From Lentisphaeria bacterium UBA4640 (GTDB lineage: Bacteria; Verrucomicrobiota; Lentisphaeria; Victivallales; UBA1829), in contig DHMO01000026.1 in assembly GCA_002405835.1 (NCBI GenBank), positions 5,800 through 69,799 on the forward strand: 64,000 bases of DNA, in the 5' to 3' direction. Below are positions 1 to 10,032 of the stretch, piece by piece; within the stretch, counting starts at the first letter, position 1; every line of letters starts with the position of its first letter. Both the position numbers and the translations under genes were made by a program. A model generated the notes under the pieces. That model was not told the origin of the DNA, searched no databases, and saw nothing but the letters and a program-made list of their open reading frames with translations.

Positions 1-18
1 GAATCCCAGCTCGACGCA

Positions 19-55
19 CAAAAAAAGCACGGTTTCGCGACCGTGCTTTTTTTGT
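19..55. terminator. Intrinsic terminator, bidirectional
   Basis: A 7-bp GC-rich stem (GCACGGT/ACCGTGC) closes a six-base loop and is flanked by an A-run on one side and a T-run on the other, so it can end transcription from either strand. It lies 20 bases past the stop codon of the minus-strand binding-protein gene and is its natural terminator. Confidence 0.9.
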
Positions 56-75
56 CCAGTAATTTTTCCTTTGGC

Positions 76-1047
<972 letters not shown>

Positions 1048-1056
1048 TCCTTTCGG

Positions 1057-1908
1057 TTAAATGGTCAGACCGGCTCTTTTTTCCGCTTCGTACTGATAGC
1101 CGTTCGTGTAACGGTTTGCATTCGCGCAGCCCGTATCGCGGCGTTCCCATTCGTTCTGCAGGAAATTCACCGCGGCGGAAGGCCACGCGCAGACGTCCGG
1201 GGTTTCGAGTCCAAGCAGCATCCCGTGGTCGCCGTGCGGGTAGATATGAAGTTCGCACGGACGCTTCGCCGCGTTCATGGCTTCGGCAAAGACGATGCTG
1301 TTGTGATAATCAACCAGCTGGTCGGTGACGGTTGCCCATACAAACGCCGGAGGGGCCTTGCTCAGATCGTGCTTTTCGAGTGAACAGAGTTTCAACAGCT
1401 CTGGATCTCCGCCCGTAAGATTCTGGTAGGAACCGACATGGCTCCACGGCTCAAAGACGAGCACACCGTAGCAGAGAATCATGCCGTCGGCGTCGCCGCG
1501 CTCTCTGTCGATGCTGTCGCCGTTGTCCGCATTCACAAGATCCGTCAGGACGCCCAGCGAACCTGCGAGGTGTCCGCCGGCGGAGAATCCGCAGCTGGCG
1601 ATGCGGTCGGGAATAACGTTCCATTCTGCCGCATTGGCGCGGATGATGCGCATTGCGCGGATTGCATCCTGCTGCGGAGCGGGCCAGCGGTTCGGGGCAA
1701 CGCGGTAATCAAGCACAAACGCATGAAGTCCGAGCTGATTGAACGCCTTTGCAATCGGAATTCCTTCGGTGTTGCGGCAGACTCCGCCGTAGCCTCCGCC
1801 GGGGATGACGAGCACCGCTGCGCGCGGTTCCGTCCCGGGCAGAAGGAACGGAGTAATCGAAGACGGAACGGCTTCGCTGTCGCTCCACAAATAAATTTTA
1901 TCCGGCAT
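1057..1908 (-). CDS. Alpha/beta hydrolase, acetyl-xylan-esterase-like (BD-FAE type)
   Basis: A 283-residue cytoplasmic alpha/beta hydrolase without a signal peptide. The oxyanion-hole loop GGGYGG is at residues 37-42, the nucleophile elbow GFSAGGH puts the serine at about 109, the acid is probably Asp196 in TDQLV, and the histidine is in HGDHG near 228. This layout is typical of the BD-FAE/esterase-lipase group that removes acetyl or feruloyl groups from hemicellulose oligosaccharides. The start has an AAAGGAG site 7 bases upstream. It is the first gene of a two-gene unit with the sugar-binding lipoprotein, which supports a role in trimming imported decorated sugars. The precise ester substrate is inference. 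Confidence 0.88.
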   Translation of the reverse strand: MPDKIYLWSDSEAVPSSITPFLLPGTEPRAAVLVIPGGGYGGVCRNTEGIPIAKAFNQLGLHAFVLDYRVAPNRWPAPQQDAIRAMRIIRANAAEWNVIPDRIASCGFSAGGHLAGSLGVLTDLVNADNGDSIDRERGDADGMILCYGVLVFEPWSHVGSYQNLTGGDPELLKLCSLEKHDLSKAPPAFVWATVTDQLVDYHNSIVFAEAMNAAKRPCELHIYPHGDHGMLLGLETPDVCAWPSAAVNFLQNEWERRDTGCANANRYTNGYQYEAEKRAGLTI

Positions 1909-2238
1909 TTGAAATCTCCTTTAATGATAAAAAGGTAATATGGCATATCCCAGGTGATTTTCAAGAGGAAACATCATTTTATCCATCAGAATTCAGCGGA
2001 AAAATCATAGATATCCCACTTTTTTTCGATTGATGCCGGGATAAGTAAACGCACAGAGGAAAAATGAAGCCGTGTGTTTACTTTGAGAAAAGACAGATAT
2101 TTTTGTCGAAAAACGCTTTTATACAGAAGAAACGGATTGAAAAATTTCCGGATTCCATTTTCGATGCCTGTTTGAAAGCAGATGCCGCACGAAATTCACA
2201 GACAGAAAACACGAAAACATTCTTTGGAATTTTTATGA
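1909..2238. other. Intergenic region, no gene recognised
   Basis: About 330 bases between the alpha/beta hydrolase start and the end of the large helicase gene. The AAAGGAGA ribosome site of the hydrolase lies at its left end. I could not find a convincing -35/-10 pair or a strong terminator hairpin for the helicase gene. The open frame on the plus strand here has no ribosome site and low-complexity composition, so it is not called. Confidence 0.5.
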
Positions 2239-5200
2239 TTATCTTAAAATTCGTCCAGATTTTTTCAATGCTTCCATCCCGAAATCAAGATATTTTCTTG
2301 CCTTGTCTGTTACTGCGGAAAAACCGAATAATTTCACAGTTTCACGATAAAGAGTATTCTGCTTGCAGGCATTGAAATCCTCCAGAATTTCCAACATGGC
2401 GTTGGCCAGTTCTTCTGGTGGGATTTCATCAATTGCCCGGCGTGATAAACTGTCCAGCGAAACCCGGTAGTCCAGATAACTTTCCGCACTTTGCCCCATA
2501 GCCCAGAATACGCGGACATCTCCAATTTTTGTGATTTTCCAATATTGGGGCAGACATTCATTCAATATATGGAGAATCTGGTCGCCCATACGGTTGAATC
2601 CCCACGCTTTCACGACCCGTCTCTTTAATACTGTTTCATAGATCGGACCTTCAAATTGGATGATTTCACGTATCTGTCTGCGGATCAAATCCCGTGCTGA
2701 CGGGTCATAAAAGAATTCCTGTGCGTAAACAGACTCTCCATTCCACATGCAGTATTCTTTGCGGTGTTCCGGTCGATAAGACGCCGTTGCTCCGCTTTCC
2801 GGTTTGGTTTCAACGGCAGGAATTTCCGCAGACTGAACAGGAACTGGCGATATGGGCGCCGGTTCCTGTTCAGTCCGGAGCTTTTCAATCAGAGCCAGCA
2901 GATGCTCTTCCGCCCGCCTGCGGTCGAATGCCCAGTCAACACTCCATGCACGGCAGGTGTGCCAGCCTAGCGAGTGAAGTACACTGTCACGCAAATTGTC
3001 ACGATCTCGAACAGTCCGTTGTGCCGCATAGACATGGCCGTCACATTCGATTCCGAGTAGAAATTCATCCGGTTTATCCGGATGGCGGACCGCGAGATCA
3101 ATCCGATAGCCGGAACAGCCCACATTGCGCTCCCAAGTCAAACCATGTGCGGACAGGAACTCCGCAATAGTGTCAATCAGTCCTTCTGTATTCTTTTCCG
3201 CAGAGATTTTACTCTGAATATGGAATCCTTTTTCGGCATAATCCAGAAAATATTTCAGGTGAGCTGCTCCTGTTGCATTGGTCCGGTTCAATTCAATCTG
3301 CTGCGAGCGAATACTAGAAAACACCACGACCTGTTCCTTGGCCCGTGTAATGGCGACATTTAAACGCCGTTCGCCGCCCTGACGGTTCAATGGGCCGAAA
3401 TTCATAGAGAATTTTCCGTCTGCATCAGGGGCATAGCAAATGGAAAACAGGATGACGTCACGCTCATCCCCCTGAACATTTTCCAGGTTTTTGACGAACA
3501 ACGGTTCTGCATTACGATCGCTGAAATATTCTTCCAGTTCCGGATGCCTGATCCGCTCCTGTTCCATCAGGTCTTCGATAAGCTCTTTCTGCGCCTGACT
3601 GAAGGTCACGATCCCGATACTGCGTTGTTTTCTGACCGGTTTTTCCAAATGCGTAAACACATACTTCACCAGTGCTTCCGCTTCTTTGCGGTTGGTTCTT
3701 GTCGCTTTTCGGTCGTAAATTGCGTTTGGCACAAATTCAAAGCGCACTCCCAGACTATCCGAATTGCGTGCAGCAGGGAAGGTAAACAGACGATCTTCAT
3801 AATAATAATGGTTGCTGAATGAAATCAATGCTTCATGGCGGCTGCGGTAATGCCAGTTCAAATAAGTAGAATGAAGTCCAGCGGCAATACATTCATCCAA
3901 AATACTTTCCATGTCTTCAGGCTCATCCGGCAATTTTTCTTCATCCTCCTGCTCGCCTTTCTGGAAGAAATTAGTCGGCGGCATCTGTTTGGGATCGCCG
4001 ACAACGATCAGCTGTTTCCCGCGGGCAATGACGCCGACCGCATCCCAGACCGGAATTTGCGAAGCTTCATCAAAAACAATCAGATCAAACTGTTCGGAAT
4101 CCGGCGGCAGATACTGTGCAACAGATAGCGGACTCATCAGAAAACATGGTTTCAGCACTGGCGCCAAAGTGGGAATCTGTTCCAGAAGCTGGCGTATAGG
4201 TTTCTGTCTGGCGCGTTTTTCGCATTCCCGTTTAAGAATCCCCAGTTCTGTGCCATCCGGACATGGCCCGGAGCGGCGGCGCGGCAATGCCGAGGCCAGA
4301 CGGGCAAAAATGATCTGTTTGGACAGATGGGTATATTTTGCATCCAGTTCGCGAAATTTTAGAATCCGCTCTTCCTGATTTGCTCCGGAGAAATTGCAGA
4401 GAACGGGCGATTGAGCTAAAATCTGGTTAAGCATTTCCACTGCATAACAATCCGAAAATATTTTGAAAATCCCGGCAGTTTCCAGTTCGCCGTTTTCCAA
4501 TGCATCGGCAAACGCGGCAAGCCCGGCTGCATCGGCTTCCCGACGCAGCTTCCGGTAGCGCAGCACGCCACGCAATTCTCCGGAGAGGTCGATCATATGC
4601 CGGAGTTTTTTTCCCAGAATTTCAAGGTCGGCTTCCGTTTGAAATTCTGCGGCATAGCTGCCGATGCCATGTATTTTTTCCTGAAAATCATTCCAGATCA
4701 GCAAAAAGGCATCGATCTGTTCGCAGACCTGTGCATTTTTTGCAAAATTTTGTTCCGCATCCGGCAGCAAGGTTTGCAATTTTTGCCGCATCCTGTTTTT
4801 TCTTTCCGGATCCATTCCGGCTGCATCGTCTATCTGCTGAAGAATGTTTTCTGTCTGTGCCAAAACCGTGTCTACTGCTTTCCAGTCAACTTCACCGTTA
4901 TTCCAAAGTTTTCCGAGCAGTGTTTTTACTTTCACTTGCACATTTTCTATTTTCTGATGAACAAGAGAGAAATTTTCCGCATCTGGCAGCAACTGTGACA
5001 ATTCAGCAATAGTCAACCGGGGACCGCCAAGTTTTTTTATGCCGGACAACTCTTTCAGCAACGCGGTATTCCGGATATACTTTATCAGGAAAAAAGCCTG
5101 ATTGTTCTGCTGAATCCGGGCGGCAATGCCGGAAAAATCCAGATTGATGAGTTCTTTCAGATGATAATTCCGCAATTTTGCAGACAATGACCGTTCCTCT

Positions 5201-8052
5201 TCCGCCCAGGTGCAAAATTTTCTCAGAGAATCTGCATTCTCCTGAAAATCGTCATCAAGAAATCCCGCCGGAATATTTCCGCAATTTTTGAGAGTTTGAG
5301 AAAGAAGAGCTGCATGATAAACATCATGGACGGTAAATTTTCCGCCCGATTCCAGCGCTTGCGTCTGCTTCATAAAATGCTGCTGCAGACTATCAAGCGT
5401 TTTCAACATTTCGCCGAACACACTCAAAATTTCATTTTCCAGAACCGGGCTCCAGTTCTGCACGGAAATGTCTTGCAATGCGTCAAGAGCTTCTCTTGAA
5501 GTTCCCTGCCAGGCATTGGCCAGGTCAGATACCAGACGTCCGATTGTTTCAAATGCTTCCTGAGACTGATTCAAACAGTCGATCTTCAACAGATTTCCCC
5601 GTAGAGAATCTGCTTTATGAAGCAGACGCGAAAAACAGTCATATGCGGACAAGCCATTCGGAAAACGCTGGTGCAGTGCAGAAATATATTCATTCAGTTC
5701 CGCCCGAACCTGGATCATTGACCGGACAACTGCATCCCATTCCCCGGAAACAGACTGTTCCGGCACATTCAAAGCTTCAGCAAACTGTGCAAGGACTTCC
5801 GCTTTTCCCGATTTGCTGGAATGCAGTTCGAGACAGAACGGCTTCAGTCCTATGCCGGAAAGCCGTTTATGAACAACTTCCAGGGCCGCTTTTTTCTCGG
5901 AAACGAAAAGCACCCTCCGCCCCGTAGCCAGATTGTGCGCAATAATGTTGGTAATGGTTTGAGACTTTCCAGTTCCCGGAGGTCCATGGAGCACAAAATT
6001 CTTGCCCATTTGTGAATACAGCACTGCCGCAAGCTGGGAAGAGTCGGCATTCACCGGACAGTAAAGATTTTTCAAGTCCAGATATTTACTGATTTCCGCA
6101 ACATCAAAGACATCGATTTCATCATCGAAAAGACCGCCGCCTTCGATCAGATGCCTTACCAGACGGTTCTGCTGCAAAGAATCTATCCGTGCCGTCATAT
6201 CATTCCACATAATGAACTTGCCGAATGAAAAATGACCGATTCGCGCTTCTTCGCGGACTTCCCATCCTTTCATATCTTTGATACTCTGCCGGAAAATCTG
6301 CATGACCTGCGGGACATCTACACCGGAATCATCCGCAGGCAGCGGGACAATACCCGGAATTGTCAATTTAAACTGACTACGCAGAAGCTCCAGCAAGGTT
6401 TCATTGATTATCGTATCTTCATCGAGTCTGCTGATTCGGATTCCTTCGGTCATGGATTTGTGCAGCAGACGGATTGGAATAAGCAAAATCGGTGCGAGAT
6501 AGGATTTTTCATCTCGTTCCGAGACTTTCCATTCCAGAAATCCGACAGCAAGAAACAATGTGTTGATGCCGCCTTCTTCCAAATCCGTTCTGCTCTGCCG
6601 GTACAATCCGGTTAAACGCCGGGTCATTTCCTGCGGAGAAAGCCACGTCCAGAGCCGCCGCAGCGACAATTCTTTGTCCAGCAGTATTTGAATATCTTTT
6701 TTTACTTTGCTGTTGCGAAGCATGGCCAGATCGTGCAGATCTTTTTCTCCGAGCAGATTTGCCAGCGGATTCAGTGAGAGCATCTCATTGGCGGCGATCT
6801 TATCCTCCAGACAGGAAATATCCGTACAGGCAATTGGAATGATCTGCTTGGTGTCCCGAACGTTCAGCAACCTGTTGCGAAGCGAGAGATCAAGCAGTTT
6901 TTGGGTCCAGCGCGCTACGCGTCCTGAATGTGTTTTTTTGTTTTCGAGTTGAGAGAGATCGATTTCTTTTTGCAGCTGACGCCTCTGTTCCTCTCCCAGG
7001 TTTTCGACCTTGCGATCCTTCCGGATCAATTCCATGCCGTCGATGCTGTGTTTCAGTGGAAGTGGACGAATGCCGCTGAAACGGGCGCGGACAATATCAA
7101 TGGCACATTGAAATTCCCCGTCGATATTCAAATGTTCAAAACGCGCCGCAGCTTCTGCAGCAGAAAAAGTCGCATTTCCGGTAACCAACGTAGTTTCAAT
7201 GACAAGAAATTCATCCAGATCAACCAGTTTTCGGATGGCTTGCAGATCATCCATGGGAATGTCCGGAAAGTAACGCTCTGTCAGATGGCAGCCGATATAA
7301 GCGTGCCCTTTCTGCAGCATGATAACGGGGTGCAGTCCACATTGTTCCAGAACAGAAGCAAAAAGGATCGAAGTGTCCAGACAGGTTCCGAGCCGGTATT
7401 GGTAAATTGCATCGGCCAGACGGACTCGTTGTCCGGCAACGCCAAATGAAGAGGGTGGATTGGAGTAATGAATTCCCCATGAATGAATCGCCCGGTAAAC
7501 AGCGGAACAAATTTCGTAAACTCGGTTTTTGTCCGCCTGATATCCTTGGATAGCCGAACTTCCGGTAGCTTTCTGCAGTTCGTCGGCAACAACTGTTTGA
7601 AGCTGGGCAACCACTTCCAGATTCGGAGTAACGAATGCGGCCAGAAGTTCCGGCATTACCTCAAGTCCAAGCCATTGATCGGCAGCAAAGGCCTCAATAT
7701 CATACCGGTCTGAAAACAAAACATCATTGCCGCTCCGAATTTCCAGTTCCAGTTTGCCTTTCAAGGCTTCGGAGAGAGAAACCAGAAGTTCATAATCCAG
7801 CTCGATTCCCAAATCATGGATTGGCAGTTCTTCTCCGTTTTTCACTGATTCCACAAAAACAGTCTTTGGCAAAATTAATGCGGGATTGGCAGAAAATACG
7901 CATTCAAGATTTTCCAAGTCGTGTCCCGTGTCATTCTTCAGTTTCAATTCATTTATTACAGGAACCGCATTCTGCTGCAATGCCAAATTGAAAAACGGAA
8001 CATATTCGAGTTCCACCGAAAACCGGCAATCCTGTTGTTGATTCATATCCAT
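2239..8052 (-). CDS. Transglutaminase-like / DUF4011 / SF1 helicase / Vsr-like nuclease protein (candidate defence protein)
   Basis: A 1937-residue multidomain protein. Near residues 215-255 a transglutaminase-like core is visible (GTCLDTS cysteine, GHAY histidine). A DUF4011-like block (RVARWTQKLLDLSLRNRLL) follows near 380. A split superfamily 1 helicase has Walker A GPPGTGKS near 690, Walker B DEAS near 1330, then GDPKQMPP, NWHYRSRH and the motif VI region NVAITRAKEQ. After this comes a Vsr/MTES-type nuclease fold (GIECDGHVY near 1665, then GWHTCRAWS) and a C-terminal DUF3320-like segment (EGPIYETVLKRRVVKAWGF). From memory, DUF4011-helicase-Vsr proteins have been reported as single-gene anti-phage systems; activity here is inference. 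The start at 8052 is chosen because AAAGGAAAG lies 7 bases upstream; an in-frame ATG at 8088 lacks such a site. The gene stands alone. Confidence 0.87.
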   Translation of the reverse strand: MDMNQQQDCRFSVELEYVPFFNLALQQNAVPVINELKLKNDTGHDLENLECVFSANPALILPKTVFVESVKNGEELPIHDLGIELDYELLVSLSEALKGKLELEIRSGNDVLFSDRYDIEAFAADQWLGLEVMPELLAAFVTPNLEVVAQLQTVVADELQKATGSSAIQGYQADKNRVYEICSAVYRAIHSWGIHYSNPPSSFGVAGQRVRLADAIYQYRLGTCLDTSILFASVLEQCGLHPVIMLQKGHAYIGCHLTERYFPDIPMDDLQAIRKLVDLDEFLVIETTLVTGNATFSAAEAAARFEHLNIDGEFQCAIDIVRARFSGIRPLPLKHSIDGMELIRKDRKVENLGEEQRRQLQKEIDLSQLENKKTHSGRVARWTQKLLDLSLRNRLLNVRDTKQIIPIACTDISCLEDKIAANEMLSLNPLANLLGEKDLHDLAMLRNSKVKKDIQILLDKELSLRRLWTWLSPQEMTRRLTGLYRQSRTDLEEGGINTLFLAVGFLEWKVSERDEKSYLAPILLIPIRLLHKSMTEGIRISRLDEDTIINETLLELLRSQFKLTIPGIVPLPADDSGVDVPQVMQIFRQSIKDMKGWEVREEARIGHFSFGKFIMWNDMTARIDSLQQNRLVRHLIEGGGLFDDEIDVFDVAEISKYLDLKNLYCPVNADSSQLAAVLYSQMGKNFVLHGPPGTGKSQTITNIIAHNLATGRRVLFVSEKKAALEVVHKRLSGIGLKPFCLELHSSKSGKAEVLAQFAEALNVPEQSVSGEWDAVVRSMIQVRAELNEYISALHQRFPNGLSAYDCFSRLLHKADSLRGNLLKIDCLNQSQEAFETIGRLVSDLANAWQGTSREALDALQDISVQNWSPVLENEILSVFGEMLKTLDSLQQHFMKQTQALESGGKFTVHDVYHAALLSQTLKNCGNIPAGFLDDDFQENADSLRKFCTWAEEERSLSAKLRNYHLKELINLDFSGIAARIQQNNQAFFLIKYIRNTALLKELSGIKKLGGPRLTIAELSQLLPDAENFSLVHQKIENVQVKVKTLLGKLWNNGEVDWKAVDTVLAQTENILQQIDDAAGMDPERKNRMRQKLQTLLPDAEQNFAKNAQVCEQIDAFLLIWNDFQEKIHGIGSYAAEFQTEADLEILGKKLRHMIDLSGELRGVLRYRKLRREADAAGLAAFADALENGELETAGIFKIFSDCYAVEMLNQILAQSPVLCNFSGANQEERILKFRELDAKYTHLSKQIIFARLASALPRRRSGPCPDGTELGILKRECEKRARQKPIRQLLEQIPTLAPVLKPCFLMSPLSVAQYLPPDSEQFDLIVFDEASQIPVWDAVGVIARGKQLIVVGDPKQMPPTNFFQKGEQEDEEKLPDEPEDMESILDECIAAGLHSTYLNWHYRSRHEALISFSNHYYYEDRLFTFPAARNSDSLGVRFEFVPNAIYDRKATRTNRKEAEALVKYVFTHLEKPVRKQRSIGIVTFSQAQKELIEDLMEQERIRHPELEEYFSDRNAEPLFVKNLENVQGDERDVILFSICYAPDADGKFSMNFGPLNRQGGERRLNVAITRAKEQVVVFSSIRSQQIELNRTNATGAAHLKYFLDYAEKGFHIQSKISAEKNTEGLIDTIAEFLSAHGLTWERNVGCSGYRIDLAVRHPDKPDEFLLGIECDGHVYAAQRTVRDRDNLRDSVLHSLGWHTCRAWSVDWAFDRRRAEEHLLALIEKLRTEQEPAPISPVPVQSAEIPAVETKPESGATASYRPEHRKEYCMWNGESVYAQEFFYDPSARDLIRRQIREIIQFEGPIYETVLKRRVVKAWGFNRMGDQILHILNECLPQYWKITKIGDVRVFWAMGQSAESYLDYRVSLDSLSRRAIDEIPPEELANAMLEILEDFNACKQNTLYRETVKLFGFSAVTDKARKYLDFGMEALKKSGRILR

Positions 8053-8115
8053 ACAGAGCTTTCCTTTTTGTATGACTCTTCTGTTCATTCAGTTCTTGAC
8101 AATATTCTGGAGCGC

Positions 8116-8147
8116 CTACTGTATATTACAGTAGCATATTTCAGCAA
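8116..8147 (-). promoter_or_regulatory. Putative promoter and LexA-like operator of the helicase gene
   Basis: A perfect 7-bp inverted repeat, CTACTGT-ATATT-ACAGTAG (8116-8134), lies about 65 bases upstream of the chosen start. On the minus strand it overlaps a candidate -10 (TATACA, 8125-8120), with a candidate -35 TTGCTG at 8147-8142 and a 16-bp spacer. The half-sites CTGT/ACAG are those of a proteobacterial LexA box, but the spacing is 5 rather than 8. A repressor bound here would block the promoter. The identity of the repressor is not known. Confidence 0.5.
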
Positions 8148-8291
8148 ATTTTCAATTTTACCCCAAGACATTATTTCAAGAAAAACAATAAAAATCATAA
8201 TCATAAGAGATTCCAAGCAAACTTTTCCTGCGGCAAAACAAAAGACAGAAACACGGGATCTCAAGAGCATAACATGGAGAGAACGGGGTAA

Positions 8292-8561
8292 ATTGTCAAG
8301 AACATTCCGAAAGGACTTATCGAAAAACTGAAGCGCAAGCACAAAATTCAGATAAGAAATTTTTCTGCAACAAGCCATGCTGTTGCCATGATTTTTGCAC
8401 AATTAAGCCATGCGCTGAGTCTGAGCGGCATCTGCTTTGCGAACTGTACCTTGCAAGGCGGGGAATCGAGGTGTTTTTCAAGGGAATCAATCAGACAAAA
8501 CAGTTTTTTCAAAACGGATATTCTTCATGCAGGAATACTCCAGTCAATACCTCGCGTTTGA
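8292..8561 (+). pseudogene. IS4-type transposase N-terminal fragment (degraded)
   Basis: An open plus-strand frame without a usable start codon encodes NIPKGLIEKLKRKHKI, then HAVAMIFAQLSHALSLSGIC. These match, by recognition, the N-terminal domain (DUF4372-like) of IS4-family transposases, whose usual form is a lysine-rich helix followed by H-V-V-x-L-I-Y-A-Q-L-x-H-A-x-x-L-x-D-I-C. Homology fades after about 8445, which suggests a frameshift or deletion, and no catalytic DDE region is present. This is a relic of an old insertion. It sits between the putative defence gene and the CBS gene. Confidence 0.5.
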
Positions 8562-8601
8562 GTTTTTACGGGATAGCTGTGGCGGGGAATCAAAAAAATG
8601 C

Positions 8602-8625
8602 AAAGATTGCCAATTTGCAATCTTT
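8602..8625 (-). terminator. Orphan hairpin, terminator-like on the minus strand
   Basis: A 9-bp perfect stem (AAAGATTGC/GCAATCTTT) with a 6-base loop, followed on the minus strand by GCATTTTTTT. No minus-strand gene ends here, so it may be left over from a lost gene or may shield the helicase region from read-through. The surrounding 8135-8805 stretch otherwise contains only the transposase relic. Confidence 0.5.
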
Positions 8626-8805
8626 CTGCCATATTCCGACAATAATCGCAATGTAAAGTAATGCGTCATACAGACAATGTGTTTTTTGTTTTGCATTGTT
8701 TGATTTTACGGGCAGCCGCGGCTTCGTTTTCTAACAAACTCTCCTTGGGGAAGCGAAGCGCGGCATTTTTTTTGCCATTTGAACAGAAAAATCCGCGTCT
8801 CCGAC

Positions 8806-8833
8806 TTGAAAAACATTTTTTCCGCGTTATACT
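8806..8833 (+). promoter_or_regulatory. Promoter of the CBS-domain gene
   Basis: TTGAAA, a 16-bp spacer and TATACT lie about 40 bases upstream of the CBS gene start. This is a good sigma70-type match, and there is no competing gene between it and the AAAGGAG ribosome site at about 8858. Confidence 0.7.
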
Positions 8834-8871
8834 TTTTCTCAGAAAATTTCAACCGGAAAGGAGAATGCCTT

Positions 8872-9336
8872 ATGAAACTTCAGAAAGTTCTCTCGGAAAA
8901 AAAGGAAACCCAGCGTCTCTACACCATTGAATCCGGAGCGTCGCTCCGCACGGCGGCCAAAAAGATGATCAGCCTCAAAACCGATTACCTCATGGTCAAG
9001 GCTAAAGACCGCACGCCCGCGGAATTCATCGGAATCCTGACGAAGGTCGACATCATCCGCTCGCTCTGCATGGAAAAATCCAACCCGGATACCGATACGG
9101 TCGATGATTTCATGACCCGCCGCATGATCGTGGCAAATGTCAACGACGACGTCGAGTATCTCATGAACGTCATGGTCCGCCACAACATCAGCCATCTCCC
9201 GGTGATCGAAAACAAGAGCATCGCGGGCGTCATCAGCCGGAACGACATTCTCGCCCAGCTCAATGTCGAACGCGATATTGAACTGCAATGGCTTGCGGAC
9301 TGCTCCGGAGCTTCTCCGAAACTCACCGTTTACTGA
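8872..9336 (+). CDS. Tandem CBS-domain protein
   Basis: A 154-residue soluble protein made almost entirely of a CBS pair (about residues 10-68 and 77-131). Characteristic pieces are GILTKVDIIRSL in the first repeat, and VRHNISHLPVIENKSIAGVISRNDIL in the second, given here as two adjoining stretches: VRHNISHLPVIE and GVISRNDIL. CBS pairs bind adenosine nucleotides and act as energy sensors, usually regulating a partner protein. No effector domain is fused, so the partner is unknown. The start at 8872 follows an AAAGGAG site by 9 bases; the in-frame ATG at 8779 lies upstream of the promoter and is rejected. The gene is followed 28 bp later by an HdeD-like membrane protein, probably in the same transcript. 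Confidence 0.88.
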   Translation: MKLQKVLSEKKETQRLYTIESGASLRTAAKKMISLKTDYLMVKAKDRTPAEFIGILTKVDIIRSLCMEKSNPDTDTVDDFMTRRMIVANVNDDVEYLMNVMVRHNISHLPVIENKSIAGVISRNDILAQLNVERDIELQWLADCSGASPKLTVY

Positions 9337-9364
9337 AACATAAAAGAAAGAGGGGGGTATTTTT

Positions 9365-9928
9365 ATGAATAAATTTATGGCAGCTTCGGCTCTTTTCGGC
9401 GGAATTTCGCGCAGGATGTTCTTCTGGCGCGGAATCCTCGTGCTCCTGGCAGGCGCACTGATCGCGCTTAATCCGGTGATTTCACTGGAACTTGCAGCCA
9501 AGATTCTCGGCGTGTTTTTTGCCATGTTCGGTGGCTGGACCGTGCTCAGCGGCGCGGCGGGAACCGGACGGAGACTCTTCTGGGTCGCGTTCGGACTCGC
9601 CGTTGTGGTCTGGGGACTGTTCATGGTGTTCCAGCCGTTCAAGGTCATCTTTCTCGTCGCATGGCTGATCGCTCTTTGGCTGATTGTCGGCGGAGTTACA
9701 GGACTCTGGAACACCGCGATGCTGCCGGTCCCCGCCAACTTCAAGATCCTGCCGGTCATTTCCGGATTTATCGGACTCTTCATCGGCGTTGTCCTCTTCA
9801 TCTGGCCGCTGACCAGCATGGCGGGGATGCTCTGGATCGCGGGGCTCCTTATCATCATCCGCGGCGCAATGCTGATTGCGTTTTCACGGATTCTCCCGGA
9901 ACCGCCGGAAGAGGAGAAACAGACCTGA
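9365..9928 (+). CDS. HdeD-like (DUF308) membrane protein
   Basis: A 187-residue integral membrane protein with six predicted hydrophobic segments separated by very short loops, and a charged C-terminal tail (PEPPEEEKQT). The repeating glycine- and tryptophan-rich helices (RGILVLLAGALIALNPVIS, LWLIVGGVTGLW) are the signature of the DUF308/HdeD family, linked in enterobacteria to acid tolerance, though the biochemical role is unknown. It starts 28 bp after the CBS-domain gene with an AGAGGGGG ribosome site and is probably co-transcribed with it. Confidence 0.85.
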   Translation: MNKFMAASALFGGISRRMFFWRGILVLLAGALIALNPVISLELAAKILGVFFAMFGGWTVLSGAAGTGRRLFWVAFGLAVVVWGLFMVFQPFKVIFLVAWLIALWLIVGGVTGLWNTAMLPVPANFKILPVISGFIGLFIGVVLFIWPLTSMAGMLWIAGLLIIIRGAMLIAFSRILPEPPEEEKQT

Positions 9929-9976
9929 ATATGCGCCGGATGCGCAGAAACCTCATGTTTTTTTAATTTTTCTCCA

Positions 9977-10005
9977 TTCTCAACCGGGGAAAAGTGTGCT
10001 ATAAT
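9977..10005 (+). promoter_or_regulatory. Promoter of the glutaminase-like gene
   Basis: TTCTCA, a 17-bp spacer and a perfect TATAAT preceded by TGC (extended -10). Transcription would start near 10012, about 20 bases before the coding start, leaving a very short leader with AAGGAGG. Confidence 0.75.
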
Positions 10006-10032
10006 TAATGCAACGAAAACAAGGAGGTTTCC

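Noticed and set aside
8437..8661. 74-codon plus-strand frame upstream of the CBS gene
   Set aside because: No ribosome site or recognisable sequence, and it overlaps the transposase relic in another frame.
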